Notes: generated by a model from the sequence alone, not told the origin. Numbered from the stretch's first letter, positions 7,362-15,942 are shown. The stretch is DNA of 64,000 nt from Azonexus sp. (GCA_017983615.1 JAGOBB010000007.1:1-64000); one strand, 5' to 3'. Translations and numbers: made by a program.

Positions 7362-7856
7362 CTACTTCTTCAACAGCGCGTCCTGGACGGCGTCGAGATC
7401 GGCCGTTCTGACGAGCCCCATTTTCTTCTGGATAACGTTGCCGTTACGGTCGATGAATAGCGTGTAGGGCAGGCCGCCCTTGCTGTTGCCGAGCGCCTGC
7501 ATCAGCGGGATGCCCTGTGCCTTGGCGACGAAGACAGGGTAGTCCATGTCGTAGGCCTTGGCGAACTCCTTGGCCGGTTCGGCCTTGTCTTCGATGCCGA
7601 TGCCAAGGACTTCGATCTTGCCCTTGTGGGCGTTTCGGAACTTGATCAGCTCGGGGATTTCAGCCCGGCAGGGGCCGCACCAGCGGGCCCAGAAATTGAC
7701 CACCAGCGGCTTGCCCCGGTAGCGCTCCAGCGCCACCGGCTTGTCGTCGAGGTCGTTCAGCGTCGCGGCGAACAGCGGTGCCGACGACGGTTGCTCATTT
7801 GCTACGGTCGCCCCGGAAAAAAGGGCAAAAACGAAAATCGCAAACAGCTTTTTCAA
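7362..7856 (-). CDS. TlpA/ResA-family periplasmic thioredoxin
   Basis: A 164-residue exported thioredoxin-fold protein. Residues 1-19 are a Sec signal peptide (MKKLFAIFVFALFSGATVA). The redox motif WCGPC lies near residue 60 in NFWARWCGPCRAE, and the cis-proline region appears as GGLPYTLFIDRNG. TlpA and ResA proteins reduce disulfides or copper-site cysteines before cofactor insertion. Its start overlaps the nosY stop, so it is the last gene of the nosF-nosL-nosY block and is likely to keep NosZ or NosL thiols reduced. Its signal peptide coding region contains a copy of the dispersed element. Confidence 0.88.
   Translation of the reverse strand: MKKLFAIFVFALFSGATVANEQPSSAPLFAATLNDLDDKPVALERYRGKPLVVNFWARWCGPCRAEIPELIKFRNAHKGKIEVLGIGIEDKAEPAKEFAKAYDMDYPVFVAKAQGIPLMQALGNSKGGLPYTLFIDRNGNVIQKKMGLVRTADLDAVQDALLKK
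7797..7838 (+). repeat. GCTACGGTCG element inside tlpA
   Basis: TTTGCTACGGTCG at 7798-7810, then CCCCGG, AAAAAA, GGGC and AAAAACG. It is read on the gene strand as the end of the signal peptide (GATVA). Confidence 0.8.
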
Positions 7857-8680
7857 GGCAGGTCACCGCGGCGGAACAGGAAGTAGCCGATGGTAGCACT
7901 GAGCACGCCGAGCACTGCCGGGTAAACCAGCGCGAAGACCTTGTAGCCGGCGGTGCCGAACAGGTCGAGGATGACGTAGGCCGACGGGCCGAGGACGATC
8001 AGTTGCGGGTCGAACAGGGCCAGCGCGGCGGTGCGGAAGACCTGCAGCGGATTGGCCAGGGCCAGCGTGACGGCGATTTCCGGGGCGACCTTGCCCTGGA
8101 TCATGATGCCAAGCAGGATCAGGTCGAGGAAAAGAAGCAGGAACAGCCAGACCATGAAGGCGGCGCCCTGGGCCATGTCGGTGGTGCGGGCGACCGAGGA
8201 GATCAGCATGCCGATGCCAAGGAAGCAGGCGGCCATGACGGCGAGCAGCGCGGTGTAGTAGCCGAACATCTCCCACGGTACCTCGATGCCGGTGATCGTC
8301 GCCCAGATCACGGCGCCGAGCATGGCCAGGAAGACCGGCGCGAAGACGACGATGTAGCGGCCGACGATCTTGCCCCAGAACCAGGCCGACAGCGACACCG
8401 GCAGCGAAAGCAGGTATTCGAAGACGCCGGCCTCGCGGTCGCCGGCCACCGAGCGGACGGTGGTGATCAGCACGAAGATGGGCAGGATGGCCATGGTCAG
8501 CTGGATGTAGGTGACCAGCAGGCGCGACAGGCCGATGAAGCCAAGCACCCGCGATTCGGTCAGTCCGAAGACGAAAAGTAGCGCGACGATACCGCCGAAG
8601 ACCAGCGTGTAGATCTGGAACCAGCGGGCGCGCAGCGATTCGACGATGTCCAGTTTGGCGGTCAGCCAGAGTTGTTTCAT
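7853..8680 (-). CDS. nosY: NosY, ABC transporter permease for NosZ maturation
   Basis: A 275-residue integral membrane protein with six probable helices. It begins MKQLWLTAKLDIVESLRARWF and includes VFEYLLSLPVSLSAWFWGK, the ABC-2 permease block typical of NosY. NosFY is an ABC transporter that, with the periplasmic NosD, supplies sulfur or assembles the CuZ site of nitrous oxide reductase. It lies downstream of nosF and nosL and overlaps the following tlpA by four bases. An unusual 101-bp low-complexity spacer separates it from nosL. Confidence 0.92.
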   Translation of the reverse strand: MKQLWLTAKLDIVESLRARWFQIYTLVFGGIVALLFVFGLTESRVLGFIGLSRLLVTYIQLTMAILPIFVLITTVRSVAGDREAGVFEYLLSLPVSLSAWFWGKIVGRYIVVFAPVFLAMLGAVIWATITGIEVPWEMFGYYTALLAVMAACFLGIGMLISSVARTTDMAQGAAFMVWLFLLLFLDLILLGIMIQGKVAPEIAVTLALANPLQVFRTAALALFDPQLIVLGPSAYVILDLFGTAGYKVFALVYPAVLGVLSATIGYFLFRRGDLP

Positions 8681-8781
8681 TTTAGGATCGAGGAGTTAGG
8701 ATCGAGGATCGAGTTGGTGGATGGACGGAGTAAGTGCAGGGTTTTGATCGCTAACATCTCAAACTCCCTAATAACTAACAA
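8681..8781 (-). other. Low-complexity spacer between nosL and nosY
   Basis: The plus strand shows repeated TTAGGATCGAGGA and GTTAGGATCGAGGATCGAG units near 8682-8712 and ends CTAATAACTAACAAC. The degenerate repeats of GGATCGAG and CTAAC are unlike the flanking coding DNA, and no gene or clear promoter is seen. A spacer of similar flavour lies between dnaQ and rnhA (37215-37275). Confidence 0.5.
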
Positions 8782-9273
8782 CTACTTGCCCTTGGCCAGC
8801 GTGTGCTGGCGCATGTCGGTGAAATCGAGGGCGCCGGCCAGGGGGGCGGCAACGGCGGCAAAGTTGTAGCCCATCGGCGAGGTGCGCGTCACGTAGTAGG
8901 CGCGGCGCGGGTCGAGCCAGACCATCTCGTCGCGGCTCTTGCTGTTGAAGTCGGCGACCCACATCTTGGTGGCGGCATCAGCCAGCCATGGATACTTGTC
9001 GGCCTTTTCCTTCAGCCAGAAGGCCAGGCAGCCGGGGTCGTCGAACTTGAAAACGGTGTTCTCCGGGCCGCCCCGAATCTGGCCGACGAAGCGGCGGTCT
9101 GAGATGACCATGCTGCAGCGTACGCAGGTGTCGCGGTCCCACTTGATCTCGGCCATGCCGTCCGGCCACTTGCCCTTGCTACCGCAACCGGAGAGCGCTG
9201 CGGCGAGCGGCGTCAGCAGCAGGCCGCCGAGGCCGAGCCGGCCGATGAACTGGCGGCGGTGGCTGTCGCACAT
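8782..9273 (-). CDS. nosL: NosL, copper-binding lipoprotein
   Basis: A 163-residue lipoprotein. The N-terminus has both a twin-arginine-like RRQFIG and a lipobox LSGC at about residues 27-30, so it is anchored after export. The copper-site region CVRCSMVISDRRF corresponds to the conserved NosL C-x-x-C-x-M segment. The rest (VADFNSKS, YYVTRTSPMGYN) is characteristic of the family. NosL binds Cu(I) and delivers it to NosZ. It sits two bases after nosF. Confidence 0.93.
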   Translation of the reverse strand: MCDSHRRQFIGRLGLGGLLLTPLAAALSGCGSKGKWPDGMAEIKWDRDTCVRCSMVISDRRFVGQIRGGPENTVFKFDDPGCLAFWLKEKADKYPWLADAATKMWVADFNSKSRDEMVWLDPRRAYYVTRTSPMGYNFAAVAAPLAGALDFTDMRQHTLAKGK

Positions 9274-9275
9274 GG

Positions 9276-10127
9276 TCAGCTTTCGGACAGCGATAGATCG
9301 CTGACCAGCGCCGTGTAGCGGGAAACGATGCCGAGGAAGCGCAGGCGATCCGGGCCGGCGATCTCGCCTTCCCAGATGCGCTTGTCGTCGCTGCTGCGCA
9401 GGTTCCAGCCGTCGAGCGCCTTGGCGAAGGCCGGTTCGAAGCGGCTGAGCACGATGCGGCAGGCCAGGCGGGCGGTCAGCGTCACGGCATCGGCCACCTT
9501 GTCGTCGAGGACGACCTTGCCCATGTCCATTTCAATGACGCGATTGACCAGCGCCGAGACCTCGTCGAGGCGGTGGCTGGAGATGATCATCGTCGCGTCG
9601 TCGAGGCGTTCGGCCAGCAGGTCGAAGAAAATCTTGCGCGCTTCCGGGTCGAGGTTGGCGGCCGGTTCGTCCATGACCAGCACCTTGGCGTCGCGGCCGA
9701 GCGCGATGGCGATCAGCAGCTTCTGCTTCATGCCGCCCGAGAGGCGGACGAACTGGCGCGACAGGATGCCATCGACGTCGAGGCCGAGGCGCCTGGCAAT
9801 GGCGTGGATACGTTGCGGATCGGTGCCGCACAATGAGGCCGAAAAATCGATCAGCTGACCGACCGGCATCTTCAGCGGCGGCGGCAACTGCGGCACGAAG
9901 CCGATGGTGCCGAGCACGGCCGTACGGTTGCTGCGCGGGTCGAGGCCATTGATGGCGACGCTGCCGTCGTGCGTGTATTCGCCGAGCAGGCAGCGGATCA
10001 GGGTGGTCTTGCCGGCGCCGTTGGAGCCGATCAGTGCGACGCGTTCGCCGAGGCCGATGTTCAGGCTGATGCCATCGAGCACACGGGCTTTGCGGAAGGT
10101 CTTGGCGACGTTGGTGAACTGGATCAT
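9276..10127 (-). CDS. nosF: NosF, ABC transporter ATPase
   Basis: A 283-residue ATPase with Walker A (GSNGAGKTT, about residue 36), signature LSGGMKQ (about 130), Walker B (VLVMDEPAANLD) and the switch histidine (ISSHRL). The last 70 residues form the NosF-type C-terminal extension. Partner of NosY and NosD in building the CuZ cluster of NosZ. It is the first gene of the second nos block. About 100 bp separate it from the NTF2-like gene upstream on the same strand, so it may be read through from the light-responsive operon. Confidence 0.93.
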   Translation of the reverse strand: MIQFTNVAKTFRKARVLDGISLNIGLGERVALIGSNGAGKTTLIRCLLGEYTHDGSVAINGLDPRSNRTAVLGTIGFVPQLPPPLKMPVGQLIDFSASLCGTDPQRIHAIARRLGLDVDGILSRQFVRLSGGMKQKLLIAIALGRDAKVLVMDEPAANLDPEARKIFFDLLAERLDDATMIISSHRLDEVSALVNRVIEMDMGKVVLDDKVADAVTLTARLACRIVLSRFEPAFAKALDGWNLRSSDDKRIWEGEIAGPDRLRFLGIVSRYTALVSDLSLSES

Positions 10128-10229
10128 GGGTCCGGATTATAGAAGGGGCCGCCGGACCGACATTGAACTTCGATCAAAAATCCGCAGCCTCGTGGACTGG
10201 CCGCGATGCCGCGCGCTGCTGGTACTGGG

Positions 10230-10661
10230 CTAGGGGCCTTGCCGGCTGCCCAGCGCCTTCTGCAGGCCGCGCATCAGGAGGCCCAGGCCGGGCAGCTTCA
10301 TGTACAGCTCCTCAGCCGCATCCCAGTAGTCGCGGTGGAAATTGACCTTGCCGTCGCCATCGAATTTCAGGTGCGAGACGCCGCGCAAGGTCAGCGGCTC
10401 GCCGCACCACGGGCGGATGCGGAAATGGAAGCGCCACACCAGCATGGCCCCGTTGGCACTGACGATGCGTTCGTCCACGACGAAACGCGGTTCCGCGACC
10501 TGTTTGAACATGTGAGCGAAGATGTGCTGGATGGCGCCAACGTTGCTGACCTCGTTGAACGGATCCTTGAAGTAGGCGTCGTCGGCATAGAACTCGGGAA
10601 AGCGGGCGACATCCGCCGGGGTCAGGGTTTCGTAGAAACGAACCAGTGCGTCGATGCTCAT
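10230..10661 (-). CDS. NTF2-like/SnoaL-fold protein
   Basis: A 143-residue single-domain protein of the NTF2 superfamily, recognisable from FYADDAYFKDPFNEV and the WRFHFRI...HLKFDGDGKVNFHRDYWD stretches. Members are small cone-shaped enzymes or binding proteins for hydrophobic ligands. It starts two bases after the stop of the SDR gene and ends the nine-gene operon beside the B12-dependent regulator, so it probably acts on the same lipid-like substrate. Confidence 0.75.
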   Translation of the reverse strand: MSIDALVRFYETLTPADVARFPEFYADDAYFKDPFNEVSNVGAIQHIFAHMFKQVAEPRFVVDERIVSANGAMLVWRFHFRIRPWCGEPLTLRGVSHLKFDGDGKVNFHRDYWDAAEELYMKLPGLGLLMRGLQKALGSRQGP

Positions 10662-10662
10662 G

Positions 10663-11418
10663 TCAGCCTCCGGTCAAACGGCGGATCAAGGGGAAATACC
10701 AGCGGTAGGGCAGGATGGCCAGAAGCTTCATCAGGCGGGTAAAACGCTTCGGGAAATGGATTTCGAAATTGGCCGATTTAAAGCCGTCGACCGTAGCATT
10801 TGCCGCCTGCTCGGGCGTTTGCAGCGCCGGCATGGCGAAATCGTTCTTCGCAGTCAGGGGCGTGGCGACGAAGCCGGGGTTGATGACCCAGACGCCGATG
10901 CCCTTGGGCGCGAGGTCGAGATGCAGGACCTCGGCAAAATGGATCAGCGCCGCCTTGCCCGGGCCGTAGCACAAGGCTTTGGGCAACCCGCGGTAGCCGG
11001 CGACACTGGCCACGAAGGCAATGCCACCGCCGGGCTGAAGGTCCGGGAGGACAGCTGCGGTCACATGCATGGCGGCGGTGAAATTGACCTTGATGACGCG
11101 CTCGGCGACGGCCAGGTCGAAGTTGTCGGCGCGCATCGGCACGTAGTCGCCGGCCAGGTAGACCACCAGATCGATGCCGCCCAGGGCGGCGAGCACGGTG
11201 CTGCGGGCCGCGGCCAGGCTGTCGGTGTCGGTGACGTCGCAGGGCACCGGCAGGGCGCCGCTCAGGGCGCCGCGCTGCAACTTTCGGGCATTGCGTGCCG
11301 AGATCGCCAGGCGCGCGCCACGCCGGGCCAGTTCGCGGGCCAGCGCCGCGCCGATGCCGCTCGACGCGCCGATCAGCCAGACGCGCTTGCCTTTCCAGTC
11401 GGTGATGGTCGGGTTCAT
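10663..11418 (-). CDS. Short-chain dehydrogenase/reductase
   Basis: A 251-residue SDR. It has the cofactor motif GASSGIGAAL near residue 14 and the catalytic tyrosine-lysine in YGPGKAAL (a Y-x-x-x-K with G between). The serine appears in VASVAGYRG, and the NAG position reads YLAGD. ATG overlaps the stop of the DUF3833 gene (ATGA). The C-terminus is basic and hydrophobic (YRWYFPLIRRL), which suggests membrane contact. It belongs to the light-responsive lipid operon. A copy of the dispersed element encodes the segment around ANATVDGFKSAN. Confidence 0.85.
   Translation of the reverse strand: MNPTITDWKGKRVWLIGASSGIGAALARELARRGARLAISARNARKLQRGALSGALPVPCDVTDTDSLAAARSTVLAALGGIDLVVYLAGDYVPMRADNFDLAVAERVIKVNFTAAMHVTAAVLPDLQPGGGIAFVASVAGYRGLPKALCYGPGKAALIHFAEVLHLDLAPKGIGVWVINPGFVATPLTAKNDFAMPALQTPEQAANATVDGFKSANFEIHFPKRFTRLMKLLAILPYRWYFPLIRRLTGG
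10763..10804 (-). repeat. GCTACGGTCG element inside the SDR gene
   Basis: On the minus strand, CAAATGCTACGGTCG then ACGGC, TTTAAAT, CGGCC and AATTTCG. It is translated in frame as NATVDG. Confidence 0.75.
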
Positions 11419-11936
11419 CGCTTGACGAAGGTCAGGGTGACTTCGCCGAGGTGGAAGCCCCATTTGGACATGGCCGAGCGGTTCATCATCACCTTGTCGT
11501 CCATCAGGAACATCCAGTCGTCGAAATCGACGTGATAGACCTTGCCGTCGACCGGCAGGGCGAGCACGTAGCGCCAGCGCAGGGCATTGCCAGCCACCTC
11601 GCCGATCGCCTCGCCGACGACGTCGTCGGCCGTGCCGCGGAAGGTGCCGTCGGCTTGCCGGGTCAGCGTCCAGACCCGGCGCGAAGTGGTTCCGTCGGAC
11701 CACTGGAAGCGCTCGTCGAGCACGCCGGTATCGCCTTTCCATTGGGCATCGATGACGACATGGAAGCGTTTCTTTACCTCGCCGGAGCGGCCCTGGAACA
11801 TGCCCCAGGCGTCGAGCGTGCCGTTCATGTAGGTTTTCAGGTCGAGCGCCGGCTGTTCGGCGCGGTACTGTTCGACGCCGGTGGCGGCACAGCCGGCGAG
11901 GCCCAGCGACAGGGCAGCAGCGAGTATTAGTTTCAT
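11415..11936 (-). CDS. DUF3833 lipoprotein
   Basis: A 173-residue protein with a lipobox signal peptide (LGLAGC, cysteine at about 16). It has the family pattern MNGTLDAWGMFQGRSGEVKK (starting near residue 37), RFHVVIDAQW and WRYVLALPV. DUF3833 proteins form a lipocalin-like barrel and regularly accompany cyclopropane synthase, DUF1365 and chalcone-isomerase-like genes. Here it stands between the MFS and SDR genes of the operon. Probably a periplasmic binding protein for a lipid; the ligand is unknown. Confidence 0.8.
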   Translation of the reverse strand: MKLILAAALSLGLAGCAATGVEQYRAEQPALDLKTYMNGTLDAWGMFQGRSGEVKKRFHVVIDAQWKGDTGVLDERFQWSDGTTSRRVWTLTRQADGTFRGTADDVVGEAIGEVAGNALRWRYVLALPVDGKVYHVDFDDWMFLMDDKVMMNRSAMSKWGFHLGEVTLTFVKR

Positions 11937-12169
11937 TTAACCTTGATACCTCAGTTGGACGCGCCCGATGGCGCGTTTGGACGGGATGGCCGGCGCGAAG
12001 CGACGACGCTGCAGGCTCATGCCTGCAAGGAGGAGCGACAAAGCCGGACGCCCGGCCAGACGTGCCAGCGGCCGCGTAGCGCTGCCAGCCAATGGGTGAA
12101 TCTCTTCGAAGGCACAAGAGTCGGTGGTCAGGCGGCTGGTCAAGGATGGGTAAGCGGTCAACTGGGGTT
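11937..12169. other. Structured 233-bp spacer inside the operon
   Basis: No convincing gene. A 78-codon minus-strand frame crosses it (TTG start overlapping the MFS stop), but its composition is arginine-rich and unlike its neighbours. Two neat hairpins are present: ACGCGCC-CGAT-GGCGCGT at 11959-11976 and TGCAGGC-TCAT-GCCTGCA at 12010-12027. All other gene joints of this operon are shorter than 60 bp, so this may be an inserted palindromic repeat or an mRNA-stabilising region. Confidence 0.45.
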
Positions 12170-13396
12170 TCAAGGTTGATTGGTCTCCAGGGAATGGCGC
12201 CAGCGCCAGAGCAGCAGGCCGGCCAGCGCCTTGAAGGCGAGCGGCAGCAGGGCGTAGGCGAAGGTCAGGGCGGTCAGCCCGCTGCCGCTGCCCGGGACGT
12301 AGCCGAGGCTGCCGAGCAGGGGCAGGGACAGCCCGGCGGCGATCGCCAGGTTGAGTTTGGCGACGAAGTTCCAGACGCCGAAGCAGGCGCCTGCCTGCCT
12401 CTGGCGTTCGCCAAGGTCGGCGGCCATGGCGGCGGGCAGCGTCAGGTCGGCGCCGAGTGCGAGGCCAGAAGCCAGGCAGATGGCGGCGAAGGGCCAGAGG
12501 TCGCCGGGGCCGAGCAGGCTGGCGCCGGCGAAGGCGGCGATCGACAGGGCCATGGCCGCCAGCCAGGCGAGGACCCGGCCGTGGCGCGCGGCCAGGCGCA
12601 CCCAGAGCGGCAGCGAGGCGGCGCCGGCAATGAAATAGAGGGCGAGCAGGGCGCCGCTGGCCTCGGTCAGCTGCAGCACATCGGCGACGAAAAACAGGAA
12701 CAGCGTGGCGGGTAGCGCGGCGGCGATGCCGTTGGCGACGAAGACCCAGAGCAGCCGGCGGAAAGCGTAGTCGGCGAACACCCGGCGCAGGCTGGGCAGC
12801 AGCGGCTGGCTGACTGCTTCGACGACCGGGCCGGCGGCGACCCGCGAAAATGTGGTCACGGCGGCGATCAGCAGCAGGGGCGGCAGCACCCAGCTCAGGC
12901 GGGCGATGCCTTCGTCGAGGCGGCTGGCGAGCAGGCCGGGCAGCGCGGCGGCGAGCACGACGCCGAGCAGGCCGAAACCTTCGCGGGCGGCGGTCAGCCG
13001 GGTGCGCTGCCCCGGTGTGTCGCCGATGTCGGCGCCCCAGGCCTGATAGGCGACGGTGGCGGCCGAGAAGCCGAGATAGGTCAGGGCCAGCGAAGCGAGC
13101 AGCCAGAGCGCGGGGGCGCTGTCCGGCGGGTTGAGCAGGGCAACAAAGCCGATGGCGAAAGGCACAAGCGCGAAGGCCACCATGCGCCGGCGCGAAACCC
13201 GGTCGGCCAGCCAGCCGAGCCAGGGGTCGATGCCGGCGTCGAGAAGGCGGGCGCCGAGCAGGATGAAGCCGAGCAGGGCCAGCGACAGGCCGGTGGTCTC
13301 GGCGTAGAAGCGCGGCACATGGACGTACACTGGCAGCGCGGCAAAGGCCAGCGGCAGGCCGAGCAGGCCGTAGGCGAGGACGCGGCCGGTGGTCAT
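12170..13396 (-). CDS. MFS transporter of the GPH-like type
   Basis: A 408-residue protein with twelve hydrophobic helices. The conserved MFS loop between helices 2 and 3 reads GWLADRVSRRRM near residue 61. It starts MTTGRVLAYGLLGLPLAFAALPVYVHVPRF, as in glycoside-pentoside-hexuronide-type carriers that accompany cyclopropane-synthase-like genes. It probably moves a lipid precursor or product across the inner membrane. It follows the chalcone-isomerase-like gene by one base. Confidence 0.82.
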   Translation of the reverse strand: MTTGRVLAYGLLGLPLAFAALPVYVHVPRFYAETTGLSLALLGFILLGARLLDAGIDPWLGWLADRVSRRRMVAFALVPFAIGFVALLNPPDSAPALWLLASLALTYLGFSAATVAYQAWGADIGDTPGQRTRLTAAREGFGLLGVVLAAALPGLLASRLDEGIARLSWVLPPLLLIAAVTTFSRVAAGPVVEAVSQPLLPSLRRVFADYAFRRLLWVFVANGIAAALPATLFLFFVADVLQLTEASGALLALYFIAGAASLPLWVRLAARHGRVLAWLAAMALSIAAFAGASLLGPGDLWPFAAICLASGLALGADLTLPAAMAADLGERQRQAGACFGVWNFVAKLNLAIAAGLSLPLLGSLGYVPGSGSGLTALTFAYALLPLAFKALAGLLLWRWRHSLETNQP

Positions 13397-13397
13397 C

Positions 13398-13937
13398 TCA
13401 GGCGTCCGGGCGCTTGAGCAGCGCGGCGCGCAGGTCGGGGGCGCTGGTCTTCGGATCGAGCCAGATGGCGAAAAAGGCGCGGGCGAAGGCCGGGTCGTCG
13501 ATGCTGCCGAGCGGCCGGTCGTTGAAATGGAATTGCGCGCCCTCGGCTCGGTAGTGGCCGGTGATGTGGTCGCCCGGCTTGACGTTGGGGAACAGCGCGG
13601 TCATCTGCTGCCCCCAGCGCAGCAGGGTGGCTTCGTCGGCGATGCCGAGCTGGCGGATTTCCTTGACGCTGGCCTCGGCGATGGCCTGGCCGGCGATGGT
13701 GCGCCGGTAGGTCAGCTTCAGCGCCAGCGGCGGGCGTTGCGGGTCGTCGCCGGCCCACAGTGTGGCTTCATAGACGAGAAAGCCGAAGCGCCGGAATTCG
13801 CCGCTGCCCCAGCGCGTCAGGCCGGCCATCGGGTCGGTGCTGGCGAAGGCCGACCAGGGGTGCGCAGCCAGGGGCAGGCCTGCCAGGGCAAGCAGCAGCC
13901 GACGACGCGGGCCCGAGAACATTTCGGTTTTGGCCAT
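13398..13937 (-). CDS. Chalcone-isomerase-like exported protein
   Basis: About 179 residues from ATG at 13937, or 174 from ATG at 13922 (MFSGPRRRLLLAL). The second gives a cleaner signal peptide, and neither has a good ribosome site. The mature part (RRFGFLVYEATLWAG, ALKLTYRRTIAG, GQQMTALFPNVKPGDHITG) matches the chalcone-isomerase-like fold proteins that accompany cfa, DUF1365 and DUF3833. Unlike plant enzymes these have no known isomerase activity and probably bind fatty acids. The start region is formed by a copy of the dispersed element. Confidence 0.75.
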   Translation of the reverse strand: MAKTEMFSGPRRRLLLALAGLPLAAHPWSAFASTDPMAGLTRWGSGEFRRFGFLVYEATLWAGDDPQRPPLALKLTYRRTIAGQAIAEASVKEIRQLGIADEATLLRWGQQMTALFPNVKPGDHITGHYRAEGAQFHFNDRPLGSIDDPAFARAFFAIWLDPKTSAPDLRAALLKRPDA

Positions 13938-13962
13938 TTTTTCGGGCCGACCGTAGCATTCA
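13925..13962 (-). repeat. GCTACGGTCG element at the start of the chalcone-isomerase-like gene
   Basis: On the minus strand, GAATGCTACGGTCGG then CCCG, AAAAAA, TGGCC and AAAACCG. It is the best match to the consensus, and it covers the translation start region. Confidence 0.85.
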
Positions 13963-13989
13963 CTGGCAGGATGGCCTGAAGCCAGCCGC

Positions 13990-15174
13990 TTAGCGATGGG
14001 TAAGTTCGAACTGGACGACATCGACGTTGCCGGCGAGGAAGCCGGCCTCGCAATAGCAAAGGTACATGCGCCAGAGGCGACGGAAGTTTTCGTCGAAGCC
14101 CTGGGCGGCAATGGCCGGCCAGTTGGCTTCGAAGGCGTGGCGCCACTCGGCCAGGGTGCGGGCGTAGTCGAGGCCGAAGGCGTATTCGTGGCGGACGGCC
14201 AGCCCCTGCCGGGCGGCGGCAGCGCGGAAGGCGCTGCGCGACGGGAGCATGCCGCCGGGGAAGACGTATTGCTGGATGAAGTCGGTGCCCTTGCGGTAGC
14301 TGGCGAACAGGTCGTCGCGGATGGTGATGCTCTGGATCACCGCCCGGCCGCCCGGCTTCAGCGCCTTGGCCACGGTCTTGAAATAGCCCGGCCAGAAAGG
14401 CTCGCCGACGGCCTCGAACATTTCGATGGAGACGACGTGGTCGAATTGCTCGGTGGTGTCGCGGTAGTCCTGCAGGCGCAGGTCGGCGGCGGGAACGCGC
14501 CGTTGCGCCCAGGCGAGCTGGGCCGGCGACAGCGTCAGGCCGGTGACGGCCAGGCCCTGTTCGACGGCCATTTCCGCAAAGCCGCCCCAGCCACACCCGA
14601 TTTCCAGTACGTGCTCGCCGGGCTCGGCCTTCAGGCGCTGCAGGATGCGGCGGTACTTGGCGTGCTGGGCGGTTTCCAGCGAGCCGTCGTCTCCTTCGCG
14701 GTAAATCGCTGCCGAGTAGCTCATGCTCGGGTCCAGCCAGAGCTTGTAGAAATCGTTGCCCAGATCGTAGTGGGCCATGATGTTACGCTGGCTGCCTGTG
14801 CGGCTGTTGCGGTTGAGCCAGTGCCGGACACGGGCGGCCAGCAGGCTCGGCCACGAGCCATAGACGGCCTTGCCCAGCGCGTCGCGATTGCGGGCGAGCA
14901 GTGTCAGCAGGCCGGTGATGTCGGGGGAATCCCAGAGGCCGTCGAGATAGGCTTCGGCCAGGCCGATGTCGCCGCGGGCCAGAACCCGGCCGAACATGGC
15001 TTCGTCGCGCACCTGCAGCGTGACGCCGTGTTCGCCGTCGCCGAACAGGGCGCTGGAACCGTCCGGCAGGCGGATCTCGAGCAGCCCGCCACGAAGGTTT
15101 TCGAGCAGTTCGAAGGTCAGGCGGGTGTCGCGGGCCAGGCGTTCGCCGCCGCGCAGGATCATCGTGTTGTTCAT
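13990..15174 (-). CDS. cfa: Cyclopropane-fatty-acyl-phospholipid synthase family methyltransferase
   Basis: A 394-residue enzyme. The SAM motif is VLEIGCGWGGFAEMA near residue 197, with the family motifs HYDLGNDFYKLWLDPSMSYS near 140 and FDHVVSIEMFEAVGE near 250. It adds a methylene or methyl group to the double bond of phospholipid acyl chains. In several bacteria this paralogue is controlled by singlet-oxygen or light regulators and makes branched or furan fatty acids. I start it at 15174 (MNNTMILRGG), whose ATG overlaps the DUF1365 stop. The longer upstream frame is a shadow of DUF1365. Confidence 0.9.
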   Translation of the reverse strand: MNNTMILRGGERLARDTRLTFELLENLRGGLLEIRLPDGSSALFGDGEHGVTLQVRDEAMFGRVLARGDIGLAEAYLDGLWDSPDITGLLTLLARNRDALGKAVYGSWPSLLAARVRHWLNRNSRTGSQRNIMAHYDLGNDFYKLWLDPSMSYSAAIYREGDDGSLETAQHAKYRRILQRLKAEPGEHVLEIGCGWGGFAEMAVEQGLAVTGLTLSPAQLAWAQRRVPAADLRLQDYRDTTEQFDHVVSIEMFEAVGEPFWPGYFKTVAKALKPGGRAVIQSITIRDDLFASYRKGTDFIQQYVFPGGMLPSRSAFRAAAARQGLAVRHEYAFGLDYARTLAEWRHAFEANWPAIAAQGFDENFRRLWRMYLCYCEAGFLAGNVDVVQFELTHR

Positions 15175-15935
15175 TTGCTTGATTCCCGGAGAGGTTGAGG
15201 AACACGGGCGCCGCGGAAGGGCACCCCTTTGAGCCAGAGTTTCAGGGCCTGCCAGTGGATGCGGAAAATCACGCCGGCCGTCATCAGGGGCATGCGCAGG
15301 AAGGCGCCGAATAGCGCGGCGGCGCTCCATGCCCGCGGCTTGCCGGCGATGGCGGTGCGCAGCAATTCGCCCTCGGCGTCGTCGTAGTCGATGCGGGCCA
15401 GCTGGGCCGGCCGGTCGAGGTGGAAGCGGAAGCGGTAGCCGCCGGTGATTTCGTTGAACGGCGAAACATGAAAAAGCTTGTCCGCGCGCAGTTCCTGCCC
15501 GTCGCGCAGCGGTGCTCCGCCGGGGTTGTGCAACAGGTAGGCGTGCGTGCCGCCGAAGGTGTTGTTGACCTCGGCCAGCACGGCGATCAGCGCCCCGGCG
15601 CGGTCATGGCAGAACCAGAAGCTGACGGGATTGAAGACGTAGCCGAACAGGCGCGGGAAGGTCTGCAGGATGATCTCGCCGTCGTCGGGCAGGCCGCGTT
15701 CGCGCAGGCGGGCGGTGATCCACGGCAACAGCGGGCTGCCGTCGCGTGGGCCGTGGTCCTTTTGCTGGAAACTGAACAAATTGCTACGGTCGATGCTGAA
15801 AAACAGGCAATTTGCCGCGGCCAGATCGCGCAGCGGCAACTGGATGTAGAAGACCGGATAGACGAAGGCATTGACCGCCGGCCGCAGGCGGTGGTGCATC
15901 ACGTTACCGAGGAAGAGGCGCGGCTGGGCGGTCAT
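15171..15935 (-). CDS. DUF1365 protein
   Basis: A 254-residue protein with the family motifs YPVFYIQLPLRDL, FGYVFNPVSFWFCHD and LAEVNNTFGG. DUF1365 genes almost always lie between an FAD-dependent amine-oxidase-like gene and a cfa-type gene, as here. Its biochemical role is not settled. Start follows the oxidoreductase stop by seven bases. A copy of the dispersed element encodes part of the segment FFSIDRSNLFSF near residue 45-55. Confidence 0.85.
   Translation of the reverse strand: MTAQPRLFLGNVMHHRLRPAVNAFVYPVFYIQLPLRDLAAANCLFFSIDRSNLFSFQQKDHGPRDGSPLLPWITARLRERGLPDDGEIILQTFPRLFGYVFNPVSFWFCHDRAGALIAVLAEVNNTFGGTHAYLLHNPGGAPLRDGQELRADKLFHVSPFNEITGGYRFRFHLDRPAQLARIDYDDAEGELLRTAIAGKPRAWSAAALFGAFLRMPLMTAGVIFRIHWQALKLWLKGVPFRGARVPQPLRESSK
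15778..15816 (+). repeat. GCTACGGTCG element inside the DUF1365 gene
   Basis: AAATTGCTACGGTCG at 15778-15792, then ATGCTG, AAAAACA, GGC and AATTTGCC. Opposite in orientation to the gene. Confidence 0.75.
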
Positions 15936-15942
15936 GATGGTT

